Assembly: GCA_017411745.1 (NCBI GenBank)
Contig: JAFQPM010000033.1
Location: 1-64,000 of the forward strand
Direction of reading: 5' to 3'
DNA: 64,000 bases
Source: Clostridia bacterium
GTDB taxonomy: Bacteria > Bacillota > Clostridia > Oscillospirales > CAG-272
This document shows positions 16,490 through 25,301 of this stretch, piece after piece. The position numbers and the translations under genes were made by a program. The notes under the pieces are model-generated. The model worked only from the letters and a program-made list of their open reading frames with translations, made no database searches and was not told the DNA's origin. How positions within the stretch are numbered: position 1 is the stretch's first letter; each line of letters starts with the position of its first letter.

Positions 16490-16517
16490 GTAATGGGAGA
16501 ATAAATTCTCCCATTAC
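16490..16517 (-). terminator. Hairpin just after oppA
   Basis: A perfect 12-bp stem (16490-16501 with 16506-16517) and TAAA loop lie 43 bases past the oppA stop, without a U-tract. Such stems usually let oppA accumulate above the downstream genes; here that is inference. Confidence 0.65.
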
Positions 16518-16560
16518 CATGCGCGTTTTTAGATTTCTCTAAAATTATTTGCTTGCGGTA

Positions 16561-19110
16561 TTACTTGTAGTTAAGCTCTCCGCCCTGCTCTGCAACGTAT
16601 GCAGCCCATTCAGCATCATTGTAGTTGTAGTCCATGATACGGAATCCGCCGAAGCCGTACATAATGTTGTACTCATCGGTGTAGTCCTCTACCTTGTAGG
16701 AGCTGAGTGTGCAAACGGTTGTAACTGCAAGAGGAATTCTGTAGAACTTAGCAAGGAATGCCTCTTCCATCTGAGCAGTGATAGCAAGCTTAACCTTGTT
16801 ATCAGTGTTGGCGTATGCGCCGGTACCGATCATGGAGTTACCCCATGCCTGCCAGGTCATAGTAACCTCTTCGCCCTCAACGGTGAGAGTGAGGGTCTCG
16901 GTGGTAGGATCCCAGCATCCAGCCTCGTTGATGGAGTACTGAGTAGGATCGGTGTAAACCTGGAAGTTACGGAAAGGATAGAACGCAGCGCCGCCCCATG
17001 CACCGTAACCGATAGCATAGAGACCTGCAGCGGTATCGCCGTAACGGTCGTTGATGTTGCCGAGAGGCTCAAGAGTGATGGTGCCGAATCCACTGCCCTC
17101 AACTGCTGCGTTGAGGTACTTCTGAATAAGCTCACACTGCTTGGTATCGTCCTCGGTGAGAGAGCCCTTTGCCCAGCCGATCTGGATCTTGATAGCCTCT
17201 CCCTTGGTGTAAAGACCTGCTGCAACGAGCTCATCGCATGCCTTGGTCATAAGAGCCTTAGCTTCGGTGAGGTTGTAGCCGGTGATGGAGTCGTAAGCAT
17301 CCTCGAGAGTCTCGTAGAGCTTGCCCTCGCCGTACTCTACACCGTAGAGGTTAACGATAGCCTGCATAGCTTCTTCGCTCTTTCTGTAGGAGGAAGCGGG
17401 ATCGTTGTAGATATCGTAGTGATAGAGGTGGTTCATAAGCGAGTACGCAGGAGTCCAAGCCTGAGTAGCGGTTACGAAGTCTGCTCTATCGATTGCGAAG
17501 GACATAGCCTTACGGAAGTTGTAGTTGTTGAGAACTACGGAGTATGCGTTCTTACCCGAAGCATCGAGAGCCTTGAGGTTATCAAGGTTGGTGTGGAAGA
17601 AGAAGGACATGGTGTATGTCTCGTCTACAACCTGGAGTCTTTCGGAAAGCTTGTATTCGTTAAGCTCAGCAGCCGTGGGGGAGTAAGCCATAAGCTCACC
17701 CTTAAGGAACTTCTGCTTTGCAACGTCCTCGGTCATAACGTCGATTACGATCTTGGTGGTGATGTACTGCTGGAGATACTTGCCGTCAACAGTGAACTGA
17801 GTGTAAGAAACGAGCTTACCGTCAGAGGTCTTCTCGAAGCCGTACCAGTTCTCGTTCTGCACGTAAACAACCTGCTTGTTGTCCTCGAATACGGTCATCT
17901 TGTAAGTACCGTAGGAGATAGAAGTTGCAAGAGAGGTCATGTAGTCGGTAACGATAAGGCCGCCAACTTCCTTCTTACCAGCCTCGTAAAGCTCCTCGTG
18001 AACGAGCCAAGTGTCGGTGCAAGAGGTGAGGAAGTAGTTGAAGTCGATTGCGGTGTCGCAAACGTAGAGGAAGCTGTAGTCGCCGGTCTTAACGAGACCA
18101 ACGCCGTCCCAAGTTGCGCCAACGTTTTCGTTAACTACGTAAATGCCTGCGTAAGCTTCGTATCCGCCGCCTACCTCAAGGTATGCGCCGTAACCCTGGA
18201 GAAGAGCTGCTCCGGAGAAAGCATCGCCTACAGACTCGCCGTAAACGGTTTCGTCCTTAACGGAAACCCACTGAGGACAAGCATTACCCTCTGCGTCGGT
18301 GTAACCCTTTGCGCCCCAGAAATCCCAAACGTTGATGTAAACGTCTTCTGCAGCCATAGCGTCTGCGAGAGAAGCGTACTTAGTGGTATAGCCGTTGTAG
18401 AAGCCCTCATCCTTGGAGTAGTAGTAGTCAAAACCACCTGCGATTGCAGACTCGCCGGAGATGTAGAGGTTTGCTCTGTAGTTCTTCATGTCAGGGCTAA
18501 GAAGCTGCTGCATGGAGTAAACGTAGGAGTCAGCATTGATAACGGTACCATCTTCCCACTTAGCGTTGGGATTGAGTGTGAACTCAAATACGTAACCGGA
18601 CTCAACCTCTTCAGCGGTCTTGCCCTCGGGAAGAGTTACGTTGTACTTGGTAAGGAGATCCTGCTTCTGAGCAGTAACGTCCTTGATAGCGGTTGCCATT
18701 TCGCCTACCCACTGGTAGAGACCTTCCTCGGTGTCCTTAGCCTCCATGGTTACGAAAGGAGAGGTAAGGTAGCTCAGAATGGACTGGTCACCATTGGTCT
18801 CCCATGCATGGGGGTTCCAGTTAGAACCGAGAGAAATAGCGTAGCTGTTGTAGGTGTAATCACCCAACTTAGCGGTGGGAAGAACTGCATCTGCAGGACG
18901 AGCAGGAGCGATGAATTCGAGCTTTTCGTCTTCATCAACAACGGTTTCGTCTGTAGTGCCTTCGCCGTCAGTGGTACCCTCGGGAACCGTAGTGCCTTCG
19001 GGAGTAGCAGTAGTTTCATCTCCGCCCTTTTTGTTGTCGCAAGCTGCAAGAGTAGCAACCGCTGCGAAAACCATCACGAGCGCGAGAAGAACTGCGATCA
19101 GTCTTTTCAT
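16561..19110 (-). CDS. oppA: Oligopeptide-binding lipoprotein OppA, enlarged
   Basis: 849 aa, against about 530-600 for typical OppA. The start at 19110 has a GGAGG site and yields a lipoprotein signal, MKRLIAVLLALVMVF followed by ATLAAC, so cysteine 24 is the lipidation site. A Thr/Glu/Gly-rich linker leads into an SBP_bac_5 domain: YAISLGSNWNPHAWETNG, FTLNPNAKWEDGTVINADSY and SVVLNNYNFRKAMSFAIDRA are the standard family blocks. Extra segments rich in Tyr and Gly are spread through the middle, for example near residues 190-330. It captures peptides outside the cell for OppBCDF. A consensus promoter upstream makes it the first gene of the operon. Confidence 0.93.
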   Translation of the reverse strand: MKRLIAVLLALVMVFAAVATLAACDNKKGGDETTATPEGTTVPEGTTDGEGTTDETVVDEDEKLEFIAPARPADAVLPTAKLGDYTYNSYAISLGSNWNPHAWETNGDQSILSYLTSPFVTMEAKDTEEGLYQWVGEMATAIKDVTAQKQDLLTKYNVTLPEGKTAEEVESGYVFEFTLNPNAKWEDGTVINADSYVYSMQQLLSPDMKNYRANLYISGESAIAGGFDYYYSKDEGFYNGYTTKYASLADAMAAEDVYINVWDFWGAKGYTDAEGNACPQWVSVKDETVYGESVGDAFSGAALLQGYGAYLEVGGGYEAYAGIYVVNENVGATWDGVGLVKTGDYSFLYVCDTAIDFNYFLTSCTDTWLVHEELYEAGKKEVGGLIVTDYMTSLATSISYGTYKMTVFEDNKQVVYVQNENWYGFEKTSDGKLVSYTQFTVDGKYLQQYITTKIVIDVMTEDVAKQKFLKGELMAYSPTAAELNEYKLSERLQVVDETYTMSFFFHTNLDNLKALDASGKNAYSVVLNNYNFRKAMSFAIDRADFVTATQAWTPAYSLMNHLYHYDIYNDPASSYRKSEEAMQAIVNLYGVEYGEGKLYETLEDAYDSITGYNLTEAKALMTKACDELVAAGLYTKGEAIKIQIGWAKGSLTEDDTKQCELIQKYLNAAVEGSGFGTITLEPLGNINDRYGDTAAGLYAIGYGAWGGAAFYPFRNFQVYTDPTQYSINEAGCWDPTTETLTLTVEGEEVTMTWQAWGNSMIGTGAYANTDNKVKLAITAQMEEAFLAKFYRIPLAVTTVCTLSSYKVEDYTDEYNIMYGFGGFRIMDYNYNDAEWAAYVAEQGGELNYK

Positions 19111-19179
19111 GATGAAAATCCTCCAATAAAAATTTTTTATGAGCCAAAGTGCAAAAACAAACACTTCAAACTATGCCTC

Positions 19180-19208
19180 ATTATACATCGTTTTTTCAAA
19201 AATGTCAA
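19180..19208 (-). promoter_or_regulatory. Promoter of the opp operon
   Basis: On the minus strand, TTGACA (19208-19203), 17 bp, TATAAT (19185-19180): full consensus. Confidence 0.92.
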
Positions 19209-19586
19209 GAGCAACTGCGAAAAACTTTGTGCTTTCGATCAAAAATGGGCATTTGTTACATCATATTAGGATGCCATTCCGAAGAAATTGTTATAATTGC
19301 ACAACAGTTTTGCATATAAATATGAATAAAATTTCATTTTTTGGAATGTTCTCGTCAAAAAAACAAACATCTATCGGACAGTGAAACTTCTTTTTGCAAT
19401 TTGCATCTCCGGATATTGCATATTTTATACAAGCAAACCTTCGTTTTCCATGCTTTTTAAACATCATTATGCAAGAAAATCCGCGCAAGTCTTCGCCGTT
19501 CACACAATGTTCTCATTTTTATGTTAATCTTATATTGCCTACATTTATATTTTTAGCCGATTTTATTAAACAAAACGAGGTAACAA
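19209..19586. other. AT-rich divergent spacer between oppA and the DUF362 gene
   Basis: No gene-like frame and no clear fold. Weak TATAAT-like boxes occur, but none with a good -35 for the plus-strand gene. Confidence 0.5.
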
Positions 19587-20753
19587 ATGCAAAATTACGA
19601 AATTTCGATCGTTCCGTGCGAAGATTACGACAGTCAGCGTGTAAAAAGTGCCCTTTCAAAGTTGCTCTCTGCCATCGGAGGACTTGATTGGGTCAAAAAA
19701 GATATGTGCATTGCAATAAAAGCCAACCTTGTAACCTTCGCTCATCCCGATGAAGCCGTTACGACGCACCCCGCGCTGATCTGCACTCTTATTGAAATGT
19801 TATGCGAGCGCGGAGCAAAGGTTATAGTCGGAGACAGTCCCGGAGGACTTTATAACGCCACATTTCTAAATCGTGTATACAGCGTGTGCGGTCTTGGTGC
19901 AGTCGAGGCGGCAGGCGGCGAATTAAACCGCGATTTTGGACACGCTGAGGCGCATTTTGAAGACGCCAAGGTTGCTCACGACTTCACGTACACCGCATAT
20001 TTGGACAAAGCCGACGCAATAATTAACTTCTGCAAATTAAAAACTCACGGAATGATGGGTATGAGTGCCGCCGCAAAGAATATGTTTGGAGTAGTCCCCG
20101 GGACAATGAAGCCCGAATATCATTTTCGATATCCAAATGCTGCAGATTTTGCGAGAATGATCGTAGATATCGATGAGTACTTTGCGCCCAAAGTCAAACT
20201 ATGTATTGCGGACGCTATAATAGGAATGGAAGGAAACGGGCCAACCAAAGGAACGCCGAGAAAGATCGGCTGTTTTATAGCATCACAAAGTCCTCACAAG
20301 CTCGATATGGTATGCGCAAAGCTTATCGGGCTTTCCCAAGACGAGATACCAACTCTTGGCGCCGCGCGCGAGCGTGGGCTTATTCCCGAAAATGTAGATG
20401 ATTTAAAGATATTCGGCGATCCCGACTCGCTCGTGGTTCCCGATTATCAAAACATCGCAGTAAAAAACAGTTTGTTATTTGATAACCGATCAAAGCTGTT
20501 CGGAAAAATAGCAAAGCTCGCACTTGAAGCGAAGCCAACTTTGAAAAGCAAAAAATGCAAGGGCTGTGAAAAATGCAGGCAGATCTGCCCCGCGCAAGCG
20601 ATCAAAATGGTAGACAACAAGCCGCAGATCGATCGCAGCAAGTGCATAAAATGCTTTTGCTGTCAAGAGTTCTGCCCGTTTGGAGCGATGGACGTTCACC
20701 GTCCGTTCCTTGCCAAAATACTAACAAGCCAAAAGAACTCAAAAGCAAAATAA
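19587..20753 (+). CDS. DUF362 protein with two [4Fe-4S] ferredoxin motifs
   Basis: 388 aa. The DUF362 domain (about 1-300) shows KANLVTFAHPDEAVTTHP, GDSPGG, the KLKTHG motif (INFCKLKTHGMMGMS) and AAKNMFGVVPG. The C-terminus has two tandem CxxCxxCxxxCP clusters, KCKGCEKCRQICP and KCIKCFCCQEFCP, which should bind two [4Fe-4S] centres. Known family context: iron-sulfur flavoprotein-like redox proteins, widespread in anaerobes, of unknown exact reaction. No signal peptide. GAGG lies upstream of the ATG at 19587. It is followed after 70 bases by the CmpB-like gene, whose upstream gap holds a TATAAT at about 20791, so co-transcription is uncertain. Confidence 0.88.
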   Translation: MQNYEISIVPCEDYDSQRVKSALSKLLSAIGGLDWVKKDMCIAIKANLVTFAHPDEAVTTHPALICTLIEMLCERGAKVIVGDSPGGLYNATFLNRVYSVCGLGAVEAAGGELNRDFGHAEAHFEDAKVAHDFTYTAYLDKADAIINFCKLKTHGMMGMSAAAKNMFGVVPGTMKPEYHFRYPNAADFARMIVDIDEYFAPKVKLCIADAIIGMEGNGPTKGTPRKIGCFIASQSPHKLDMVCAKLIGLSQDEIPTLGAARERGLIPENVDDLKIFGDPDSLVVPDYQNIAVKNSLLFDNRSKLFGKIAKLALEAKPTLKSKKCKGCEKCRQICPAQAIKMVDNKPQIDRSKCIKCFCCQEFCPFGAMDVHRPFLAKILTSQKNSKAK

Positions 20754-20823
20754 TCAAGTGGATTTCAAATACATTTAATAAAAAGCGCGTATAATATCTT
20801 TATCACACAAAGAGGATCGGGAT

Positions 20824-21588
20824 ATGTACGTTTTACTGAAGCTTACCTTTTTATTTTGTATAGGCTGCTCTGTCGGATGGGTGCTCGAATTGTTCTTCAG
20901 AAGATTCTTTTCAAAGGAAAACCCCGAACGAAAATGGATAAATCCCGGATTTCTTTCAGGGCCTTGGTTACCCCTCTACGGTTTCGGTCTATGTTTACTC
21001 TATCTTTTGGCGGGACTTGAGCAATATATCGCAGGCAACGGATGGGTCGAAAAGACGTTCTTGTTTCTGATCATGGCGATCTGCATGACAGCCATTGAAT
21101 ATGTTGCCGGAATATTCTCTGTCAAAGTACTCAAGGTTCATCTTTGGGACTATTCTAACGAATGGGGAAATATACAGGGAATCATCTGCCCTCGTTTTTC
21201 TCTATTTTGGGCAATTCTCGGGGCTATATATTACTTTCTGATACACCCTAACATCATATTGGCTCTTGATTGGCTATCAAAAAACCTCGCTTTTTCGTTT
21301 GCGATAGGATTTTACTTCGGAATATTTTCAATCGACGTCGTATATTCCTGCAGGTTGCTTTCCAAAATCCGCAAATTTGCAAAAGAAAACAACATAGTCG
21401 TTAAATACAGTAAATTTCGTCATATCATTGTTAATGCCCTCGAGGGACGTCATCGCAGAAAAAGGTTCTTTTTACCCCACAAAACAGATCTTCCGATCTC
21501 AGATCACCTACGCTCTTATCTTGATTGGCTTAAAACAAACGCAAATATTGTCAAAGAAACCATAAAAGAAAACAGCCGAAACCGTTGA
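20824..21588 (+). CDS. CmpB-like putative ABC permease (DUF1113 type) membrane protein
   Basis: 254 aa with about five membrane spans in the first 185 residues and a charged cytosolic tail of about 70. The family signature GFLSGPWLPLYGFG is present (residues about 41-54), as are EYVAGIFSVKVLKVHLWDYS and GNIQGIICPRFSLFW, the second signature. This is the ABC_trans_CmpB family, which despite its name has no proven transport role and is common in clostridial genomes without an ATPase next to it, as here. Its stop codon lies inside the stem of the terminator that follows. Confidence 0.85.
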   Translation: MYVLLKLTFLFCIGCSVGWVLELFFRRFFSKENPERKWINPGFLSGPWLPLYGFGLCLLYLLAGLEQYIAGNGWVEKTFLFLIMAICMTAIEYVAGIFSVKVLKVHLWDYSNEWGNIQGIICPRFSLFWAILGAIYYFLIHPNIILALDWLSKNLAFSFAIGFYFGIFSIDVVYSCRLLSKIRKFAKENNIVVKYSKFRHIIVNALEGRHRRKRFFLPHKTDLPISDHLRSYLDWLKTNANIVKETIKENSRNR

Positions 21589-21612
21589 GTTATAACGGTT
21601 TCGGCTGTTTTT
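21571..21612. terminator. Bidirectional terminator between convergent genes
   Basis: A perfect 16-bp stem (21571-21586 with 21594-21609) is followed by Ts. It overlaps the end of the CmpB-like gene and abuts the stop of the minus-strand hydrolase gene. Confidence 0.9.
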
Positions 21613-22291
21613 ATCCGCAAGCCTTCACAAAAGCCTCGAATATATCAGCAGAGTCATCGTCCTCGTAATATAACTCGGGATGCCATTGAACCCCAAGGCA
21701 AAAAGGGTGCTCGAGGGAATGAAAAGCCTCGATATATCCATCCTCGCTTATCGCATCACATACGAGAGTATCGGCAAGCAGCTTTACACATTGATGGTGA
21801 TAGGTATTCGTCAGAATGCTATTCTCTCCTATCAGATCAAAGAGAAGTCCTTTTTCATCAATGGAAACATAATGGGCACGTTCTCCTCTGTCTTTGCCAC
21901 GGTTTTCCGTGTGATTTTCTATATGCTGATGCAGAGTCCCTCCCAAAAAAACGTTTATGATCTGTTCCCCGCGACATATTCCAAGAATCGGCTTTCCTGT
22001 CGGATATATCGCGTGAAACATTCTGAACTCAAACTCGTCTCTTGCAGAACTAATGTTCGCGGTTTTGGGATGGATTTCTTCATTATAATATTTTGGGTCA
22101 ATATCTCCACCACCACAAAATAGAAACCCGTCGAATATTTCCGCATACTCATTTATCCGCGCATCATCGAATGTATATGGTAACACTACTCCAATACCGC
22201 CGTTTTTCCATATCGCCTCAAGATATTCTTTGTTTAAGGATTGCAAATTCCCATCCATTCCACACATAAGAGCGATCTTTGGTCTATTCAT
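21611..22291 (-). CDS. Gamma-glutamyl-gamma-aminobutyrate hydrolase family protein (peptidase C26)
   Basis: 226 aa, a class I glutamine amidotransferase-like hydrolase. The nucleophile elbow is GICRGEQIINV with the catalytic cysteine; the catalytic His-Glu pair is in GVQWHPELYY. The block FDGFLFCGGGDIDPKYY is characteristic of the PuuD/C26 group. Known members cleave gamma-glutamyl amides such as gamma-glutamyl-GABA. The substrate here is not determined, because no puu genes are nearby. It lies at the end of a run of minus-strand genes (parA, parB, serS, membrane protein) and is separated from the last by a stable hairpin. Confidence 0.87.
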   Translation of the reverse strand: MNRPKIALMCGMDGNLQSLNKEYLEAIWKNGGIGVVLPYTFDDARINEYAEIFDGFLFCGGGDIDPKYYNEEIHPKTANISSARDEFEFRMFHAIYPTGKPILGICRGEQIINVFLGGTLHQHIENHTENRGKDRGERAHYVSIDEKGLLFDLIGENSILTNTYHHQCVKLLADTLVCDAISEDGYIEAFHSLEHPFCLGVQWHPELYYEDDDSADIFEAFVKACG

Positions 22292-22327
22292 TATTTCTCC
22301 GTTCTGCCACTACTGCGGCTCTTATAC

Positions 22328-22364
22328 AGAGATGGGAACGATCCAACGGATCATTCCCATCTCT
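22328..22364. terminator. Long hairpin between two minus-strand genes
   Basis: A 17-bp stem with one mismatch (22328-22344 with 22348-22364) carries an AAC loop. The plus side is followed by CTACCCGTTTTT; the minus side lacks Ts. It probably reduces read-through into the hydrolase gene. Confidence 0.6.
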
Positions 22365-22388
22365 CTACCCGTTTTTAACGGTATATTA

Positions 22389-23051
22389 TCATCTGCCGAC
22401 AACCGTGATAAAATTATCTACCAGCTTTATGGCATCAGGCACTATATAGCACGCAAATATGCACAGTAATAACGCTGCCACGGACACAAGGATCGCCGAT
22501 CCCATATTTGCTCCGCGTTTGTCAAATTTTATCTCTGCGGCATAGGTCTTATCTTTGGGGATATAAAAATGCATCGTATTGCAATCTCGAATGAATTCGG
22601 GAGCTTTGAATTTGGGCGGTTTTTCGTCGTTCTTGTGCAATTCAAAGAATTCTTCGCGCTTTTTGTTGACTTCCGTCAAGAATTCATCTTCTTCAACGCA
22701 ACGCACCCAACGACAAAGAGTTCCCCCGGTCTTAACAGACCCGCGCACACCCGGGCTTTTAAGATAACCTAGGTCGTAAAGCGTTTTAGCTGAATCCTTA
22801 TCAAAGCATTCCTCGTATATCATCTTTCTTACAAAATCACCGATATACCGCTTAGTGTACACGGTGCTTATTGCCGCAATGACAATTCCAATTGTGATTC
22901 CTATAATTATCATTCTGATGGAAACGAGAGCATTTGCTTTGACGGTGAAATTTTCAAGATACGGCATATCGACCGAAAAATAATTATCAACGATGTATTC
23001 CCATATCTCTTCCAAAAGGCCCTTATTGCCGGCTAACGCAACATTCAGCAT
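22389..23051 (-). CDS. Uncharacterised two-span membrane protein
   Basis: 220 aa, not recognised. A short N-terminal region is followed by span one (about 45-64, SIRMIIIGITIGIVIAAIS). A long soluble middle of about 115 residues has a basic and acidic mix (DFVRKMIYEECFDKDSAKTL, RWVRCVEEDEFLTEVNKKRE). Span two is near the C-terminus (SAILVSVAALLLCIFACYIV). It starts 32 bases after serS with a good AGGAG site, so it belongs to the parA-parB-serS transcript. Its conserved tail KFDKRGANMG is immediately before span two. No function is claimed. Confidence 0.75.
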   Translation of the reverse strand: MLNVALAGNKGLLEEIWEYIVDNYFSVDMPYLENFTVKANALVSIRMIIIGITIGIVIAAISTVYTKRYIGDFVRKMIYEECFDKDSAKTLYDLGYLKSPGVRGSVKTGGTLCRWVRCVEEDEFLTEVNKKREEFFELHKNDEKPPKFKAPEFIRDCNTMHFYIPKDKTYAAEIKFDKRGANMGSAILVSVAALLLCIFACYIVPDAIKLVDNFITVVGR

Positions 23052-23083
23052 AAATGATCTCCTGTTTTCGAGTTTACGGAATT

Positions 23084-24364
23084 TTACTTCTTAATAATGT
23101 CAGTTCCAACGTACTTGCGAAGAACCTCGGGAACGGTCACGCTTCCATCTGCATTCTGATTCTGCTCAACAAGCGCGGGAAGAATTCTCGAGGTTGCAAG
23201 ACCCGAGCCGTTCAACGTATGGATATATTCTATCTTGCCGTTTGCACGTCTCACTCTCATCATTCCACGTCTTGCCTGATAATCTCTTGCGTTAGATACC
23301 GAGCTGACCTCCTTGTAGCCGTCCATCGAAGGAATGTTGATCTCGATATCATAGGTTCTCGCCATAGAAGCCGAGCAATCGCCCGCAGCAAGCTTTACGG
23401 TTCTGAAATGGAATCCAAGACCGCTTACAAGGTTTTCCGCCTTAGTTACAAGCTCGTCAAATGCGGCGTCACTCTGCTCGGGCAGAGTAAACTGGAACAT
23501 CTCAACCTTGTTGAACTGATGTCCGCGAACCATTCCGCGCTCATCAGAACGGTAAGATCCCGCTTCGCGACGGAAACAAGGGGTATAGCTGAACATCTTC
23601 TTGGGAAGGTCTGCCTCGGTGAGAATCTCTTTTCTGTAAAGGGATGCAAGAGCAGCCTCGGCGGTAGGAAGCATATAGTGGATTCTGTCGTCGGTGGGAT
23701 TTTCGATCTTATAAACCTCGTCTGCAAACTTGGGGAACTGACCTGCAGTAACGCCGCACTCGTATTCAAGCATATGAGGGGGGAGAATAAACTCATAACC
23801 ATCGGAAATATGGGTGTCTATAAAGTAGTTGAGCAAAGCCCACTCAAGACGCGCGCCCATTCCGCGATAGATCCAGAAGCCCGAACCCGCAAGCTTTGCG
23901 CCTCTTTCATAGTCAATAAGACCGAGGTCATTGCAAAGATCAACGTGGTTCTTAGGCTCGAAATCGAACTTTCTGGGCTCAGAGAAGAAACGAATAGGCT
24001 CGTTATTCTCCTTTCCACCGGGCAAAAGATCTCTGTCGGGGAGATTGGGAAGACCGAGCATCCAAGAAGTCAATTCTGTCTCAACGCCCTTGAGAACCTC
24101 GTCATTTTCCTTTGCCTTCGCGCCGAGGGTTCTGGACTGCGCAAAGATCTCTGAGGGGTCCTTGCCCTCCTTTTTATACTGGGGAATAAGCTTTGTAAGC
24201 TTGTTCTGCTCAGCCTTGATAGCCTCAGTTTCCGTTATCAAAGCTCTTCTTTTAGCGTCAAGCTCGAGGATCTTTGCAATATCCTCGGCAGCATCTTTTC
24301 CTTTTGCCGCAAGTCTTTCAACCACTTCGGCAGGGTTTTCCTTTATATAATTTATATCAAGCAT
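23084..24364 (-). CDS. serS: Seryl-tRNA synthetase
   Basis: 426 aa, of the standard bacterial length. It charges tRNA-Ser with serine. The N-terminal coiled-coil arm that holds the tRNA long variable arm spans about 30-100. Class II motif 2 is FRREAGSYRSDERGMVRGHQF-like text near residue 255, and motif 3 is NGSGLATSRILPALVEQNQ near residue 380, followed by VPEVLRKYVG. There is no T-box leader: only 33 bases separate it from parB, with an AAGGACAAAG stretch as ribosome site. Its expression therefore follows the par promoter, an arrangement seen in several Clostridia where serS sits by the origin. Confidence 0.97.
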   Translation of the reverse strand: MLDINYIKENPAEVVERLAAKGKDAAEDIAKILELDAKRRALITETEAIKAEQNKLTKLIPQYKKEGKDPSEIFAQSRTLGAKAKENDEVLKGVETELTSWMLGLPNLPDRDLLPGGKENNEPIRFFSEPRKFDFEPKNHVDLCNDLGLIDYERGAKLAGSGFWIYRGMGARLEWALLNYFIDTHISDGYEFILPPHMLEYECGVTAGQFPKFADEVYKIENPTDDRIHYMLPTAEAALASLYRKEILTEADLPKKMFSYTPCFRREAGSYRSDERGMVRGHQFNKVEMFQFTLPEQSDAAFDELVTKAENLVSGLGFHFRTVKLAAGDCSASMARTYDIEINIPSMDGYKEVSSVSNARDYQARRGMMRVRRANGKIEYIHTLNGSGLATSRILPALVEQNQNADGSVTVPEVLRKYVGTDIIKK

Positions 24365-24397
24365 TTTCTTTGTCCTTTCAATAATGTTGTGCGATCA

Positions 24398-25285
24398 TCA
24401 GGAGTTGAACAGTCCTTTTCCGCAAATGAGCGTCAGAAGCTCCTCAAGATCCGCATCGTTATCAAACGTCAATTCGACGGTCTTTTTCTTGGTGGTCTGA
24501 TTGATCTTGACCTTTCTGCCGAGCTTATCCATAACGCGTCTTTCAAGATCACGCATATAGACTCGTTTTTGAACGGATTCATCATGAGTAACCTTAAGCG
24601 CTTCAACGTCTTGCTCCGCTAACAAGCGTCTTACTGTTTTTTCAACTTCTCGAACAGAAAGATCTCTCTCATATACCTTTTGTGCCAAAGCAATCATCTG
24701 GTCCTCATCGTCAAGTCCAAGAATGGCTCTTGCATGGCCGTTTGTGATCTTTCCTTCCTTTAAAAGAGAGAGCACTTCGTCGGGAAGATCTATAAGTCTG
24801 AGCATGTTTGCTATAGCGGAACGGGATTTACCTACTTCCTTTGAAAGCTGTTCTTGGGTTAGCCCAAATCTATCAACTAGCGCCTGATACGCAAACGCTT
24901 CTTCAACAGGATTGAGGTTTTCGCGCTGAACGTTTTCAACAAGCGCAATCTGTGCCACCTTAAGATCGTCGCCATCAACGGTTATTGCAGGGATCTCAGA
25001 AAGTCCTGCCATTTTTGCTGCTCTCCAGCGGCGTTCACCCGCAATTATCTCGTAAGTGTTAGGAAAATCAGAGTTTTCGCGAACAATTATAGGCTGAAGC
25101 ACACCGTGTATAGATATTGAATCGGCGAGAAGCTGTATGCTTTCCTCATCAAAATTCTTTCTCGGTTGATCTCTTCGGGGTTCTATGTCGTTTACCTTTA
25201 TTTTCGAAACAGAGTCTTTTTTATCTTCGATCATATTATCGTCAAGTATCGAATAAAAATCTCTGCCAAGTCCTCCTCTTGCCAT
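24398..25285 (-). CDS. parB: Chromosome partitioning protein ParB (Spo0J)
   Basis: 295 aa. It begins MARGGLGRDFYSILDDN, which is typical of Spo0J; an upstream in-frame extension overlaps parA and is not credible. The CTPase/ParB N-domain has GVLQPIIVRE and the GERRWRAAK box. The central HTH domain has LTQEQLSKEVGKSRSAIANML. The C-terminal dimer domain ends VELTFDNDADLEELLTLICG. ParB loads at parS, slides as a CTP clamp and recruits condensin; with ParA it segregates the origin and in spore-formers affects sporulation. Three parS sites lie 1 kb away, upstream of parA. Confidence 0.97.
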   Translation of the reverse strand: MARGGLGRDFYSILDDNMIEDKKDSVSKIKVNDIEPRRDQPRKNFDEESIQLLADSISIHGVLQPIIVRENSDFPNTYEIIAGERRWRAAKMAGLSEIPAITVDGDDLKVAQIALVENVQRENLNPVEEAFAYQALVDRFGLTQEQLSKEVGKSRSAIANMLRLIDLPDEVLSLLKEGKITNGHARAILGLDDEDQMIALAQKVYERDLSVREVEKTVRRLLAEQDVEALKVTHDESVQKRVYMRDLERRVMDKLGRKVKINQTTKKKTVELTFDNDADLEELLTLICGKGLFNS

Positions 25286-25301
25286 TACAATTCTCCTTTG
25301 T

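Noticed and set aside
16549..19269. A 906-codon plus-strand open frame
   Set aside because: It is fully antisense to oppA, has low-complexity Val/Leu/Cys-rich text and no ribosome site; oppA has a signal peptide, family motifs and a promoter.
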